Below are positions 33,893 through 34,760 of a stretch of DNA of 34,760 nt, piece after piece. Position 1 is the first letter of the stretch; each line of letters begins with the position of its first letter. The notes under the pieces were generated by a model, which searched no databases, was not told where the DNA came from, and worked only from the letters and a program-made list of their open reading frames with translations. The translations under genes were made by a program, and so were the position numbers. The DNA lies in NCBI GenBank assembly GCA_009602725.1, contig WELB01000011.1, forward strand, positions 409,959 to 444,718. Reading direction: 5' to 3'. The stretch comes from Spirogloea muscicola (taxonomy: Eukaryota > Streptophyta > Zygnematophyceae > Spirogloeales > Spirogloeaceae).

Positions 33893-34760
33893 TCACGTGA
33901 TGGTGCCCTCCTCGGAGATGGCCGCCACCTCCAAATGCGGCTCACCGGCGCCGCTGAGCCACTCGGGGCCCAGGGCCTGCTCGCTTGCGATGGCGATGCG
34001 ACGCGGCTCCATGACCAGTGCGGCAACGACTGCGTCACGGTCGCCGTCTGTGCCAGCGTGCACCTCTCCCCGCAGCCGGCCAAAGACGACGACATCGCCC
34101 ACGGCGAAGATGCGGGCGCCCTGGTTCACGTCCCCATAGACCTGGCAGCCGGGAGACACGCTAGACGCGGCCAGGCGCCGTGGTCGAGCGTCAGATACTC
34201 CCTGATTGTTTATCGAGTCAATGGCATGACGACGTAGCCTGCTACACGTGCATTGCCGCCATACTCAGTCAGCACAGGCAGCACAACTGAGCCTCTCCTG
34301 TAATAGAAGTCCCTTCCCGTGGTCTCAAGCTAAGTCAAGCAGAGCTGCATGATCAAAGCCGAGCAACAATGGCCGACTATTGAAAGTCCGTGCCACTAGG
34401 CACAAAGCGCGCTTCGATGGACTATATTGACAAGGGCTCAGGGTTTAGGGTTTATGGGTCAGGGTTTCGACAGGGGCAATGTGGAGCTAGCGCGCCGTTA
34501 AGATGGCGCTCTGGCCGGCAGCCGCAGAGCTGCAGCTGAGGCGGCGGCGAAGGGGCAGCAGTCTCACCACGACGGCGCCCGGGCTGCGGACCTCCTCGTC
34601 CTGCCGCAGCGTGCTGCGCACGTAGAGCGCCGGGCGGCCCTTGGCGTCCAGCTTGGCGCCGCTGAGCCACGACGCCGCCACCGCCTTCAGGCGCTCCTCT
34701 GCGGCGGCGGCGGCGGCGTCGCCGCCGTCGTCGTCGCCGCCGGCGAGGGAGGCGGGGGGC
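33893..34760 (-). CDS. minC: Septum-site-determining protein MinC, C-terminal part (gene continues beyond window)
   Basis: MinC inhibits FtsZ ring assembly; in algae it would help place the plastid division site with MinD and MinE. Exons: 34760-34568 (partial; ends ...YVRSTLRQDEEVRSPGAVV before a GTGAGA donor) and about 34160-33893 (VSPGCQVYGDVNQGARIFAV, GDVVVFGRLRGEVHAG, DRDAVVAALVMEPRRIAIAS, ending EEGTIT and TGA). This matches the C-terminal beta-helix of bacterial MinC: RSGQ...VVVxGDV, GA-I-A-GD-VFGxLRGxxHAG and ARI-A. The exact acceptor is unresolved: the 2-4 residues expected between AVV and VSPG (usually x-G-D/E) are not accounted for, so a microexon or an unusual splice is possible. 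The visible N-terminal part is Ala/Asp/Gly low-complexity linker. The FtsZ-inhibiting N-terminal domain lies outside the window. Confidence 0.85.
34437..34467 (+). repeat. Interstitial telomere-like repeat (TTTAGGG type) in the MinC intron
   Basis: The sequence reads as CAGGGTTTAGGGTTTATGGG followed by TCAGGGTTT: two exact and two degenerate TTTAGGG units. On the gene's own strand this contains the telo-box AAACCCTAAACCC. It is within the intron between 34567 and about 34160. Confidence 0.7.

Overview
The window is nuclear DNA from a member of the green lineage, most likely a green alga. The protein-coding genes are split by many short introns with GTGAG/GTAAG-type donors. The recognisable proteins are plant-type: an EF-hand Na+/Ca2+ exchanger-like protein, a MEKK-type MAPKKK, a plastid-type malic enzyme, an SMP-domain LEA protein and the plastid-division protein MinC. 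A plant-type telomere motif (TTTAGGG-like) is also present. I cannot name the species.

Layout. 1-4160: a repeat-dense tract with no convincing gene. 4163-8439 (+): a 13-exon CaCA-family cation exchanger with a paired EF-hand. 8440-9393: a short convergent intergenic region. 9394-10964 (-): an intronless, very GC-rich MAPKKK whose 5' end runs into a 495-base assembly gap (10965-11459). 11460-17500: a second repeat-dense tract containing GC-rich orphan blocks and a minisatellite split by a repeat insertion. 17500-20970: no gene recognised apart from one repeat copy. 20971-25756 (-): a complete 15-exon malic enzyme; I followed all its splice junctions in frame to 789 residues. 26300-27750: repeats. 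27753-27826 (+): tRNA-Val(AAC). 27840-30370: scattered repeats. 30497-31438 (+): a small LEA/SMP gene. 32789-33792 (-): a membrane protein of unknown function. 33893-34760 (-): the C-terminal half of MinC, running off the right edge.

Functional links are only thematic. Malic enzyme and MinC are expected in the plastid, and the membrane protein may be plastid-targeted. The MAPKKK, LEA protein and Ca2+ exchanger would all fit stress signalling, but nothing in the sequence ties them together.

The most unusual content is the non-coding repeat system. Several interlocking families recur dozens of times in both orientations. (H) is a short palindromic unit centred on a GGGCTGG...CCAGCCC hairpin. 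(T) carries a perfect 8-bp stem, TTGACCCG/CGGGTCAA, around a conserved loop. (R) is a ~190-bp unit with a TGAATTG/CAATTCA stem. Two insertions show target-site duplications. One is a 60-bp H unit flanked by a perfect 10-bp direct repeat inside an R copy. The other is a 79-bp A-tailed T-family fragment flanked by a perfect 17-bp direct repeat. Together they suggest that tiny non-autonomous elements, at least one of them a retroposon, have built much of the intergenic DNA here.
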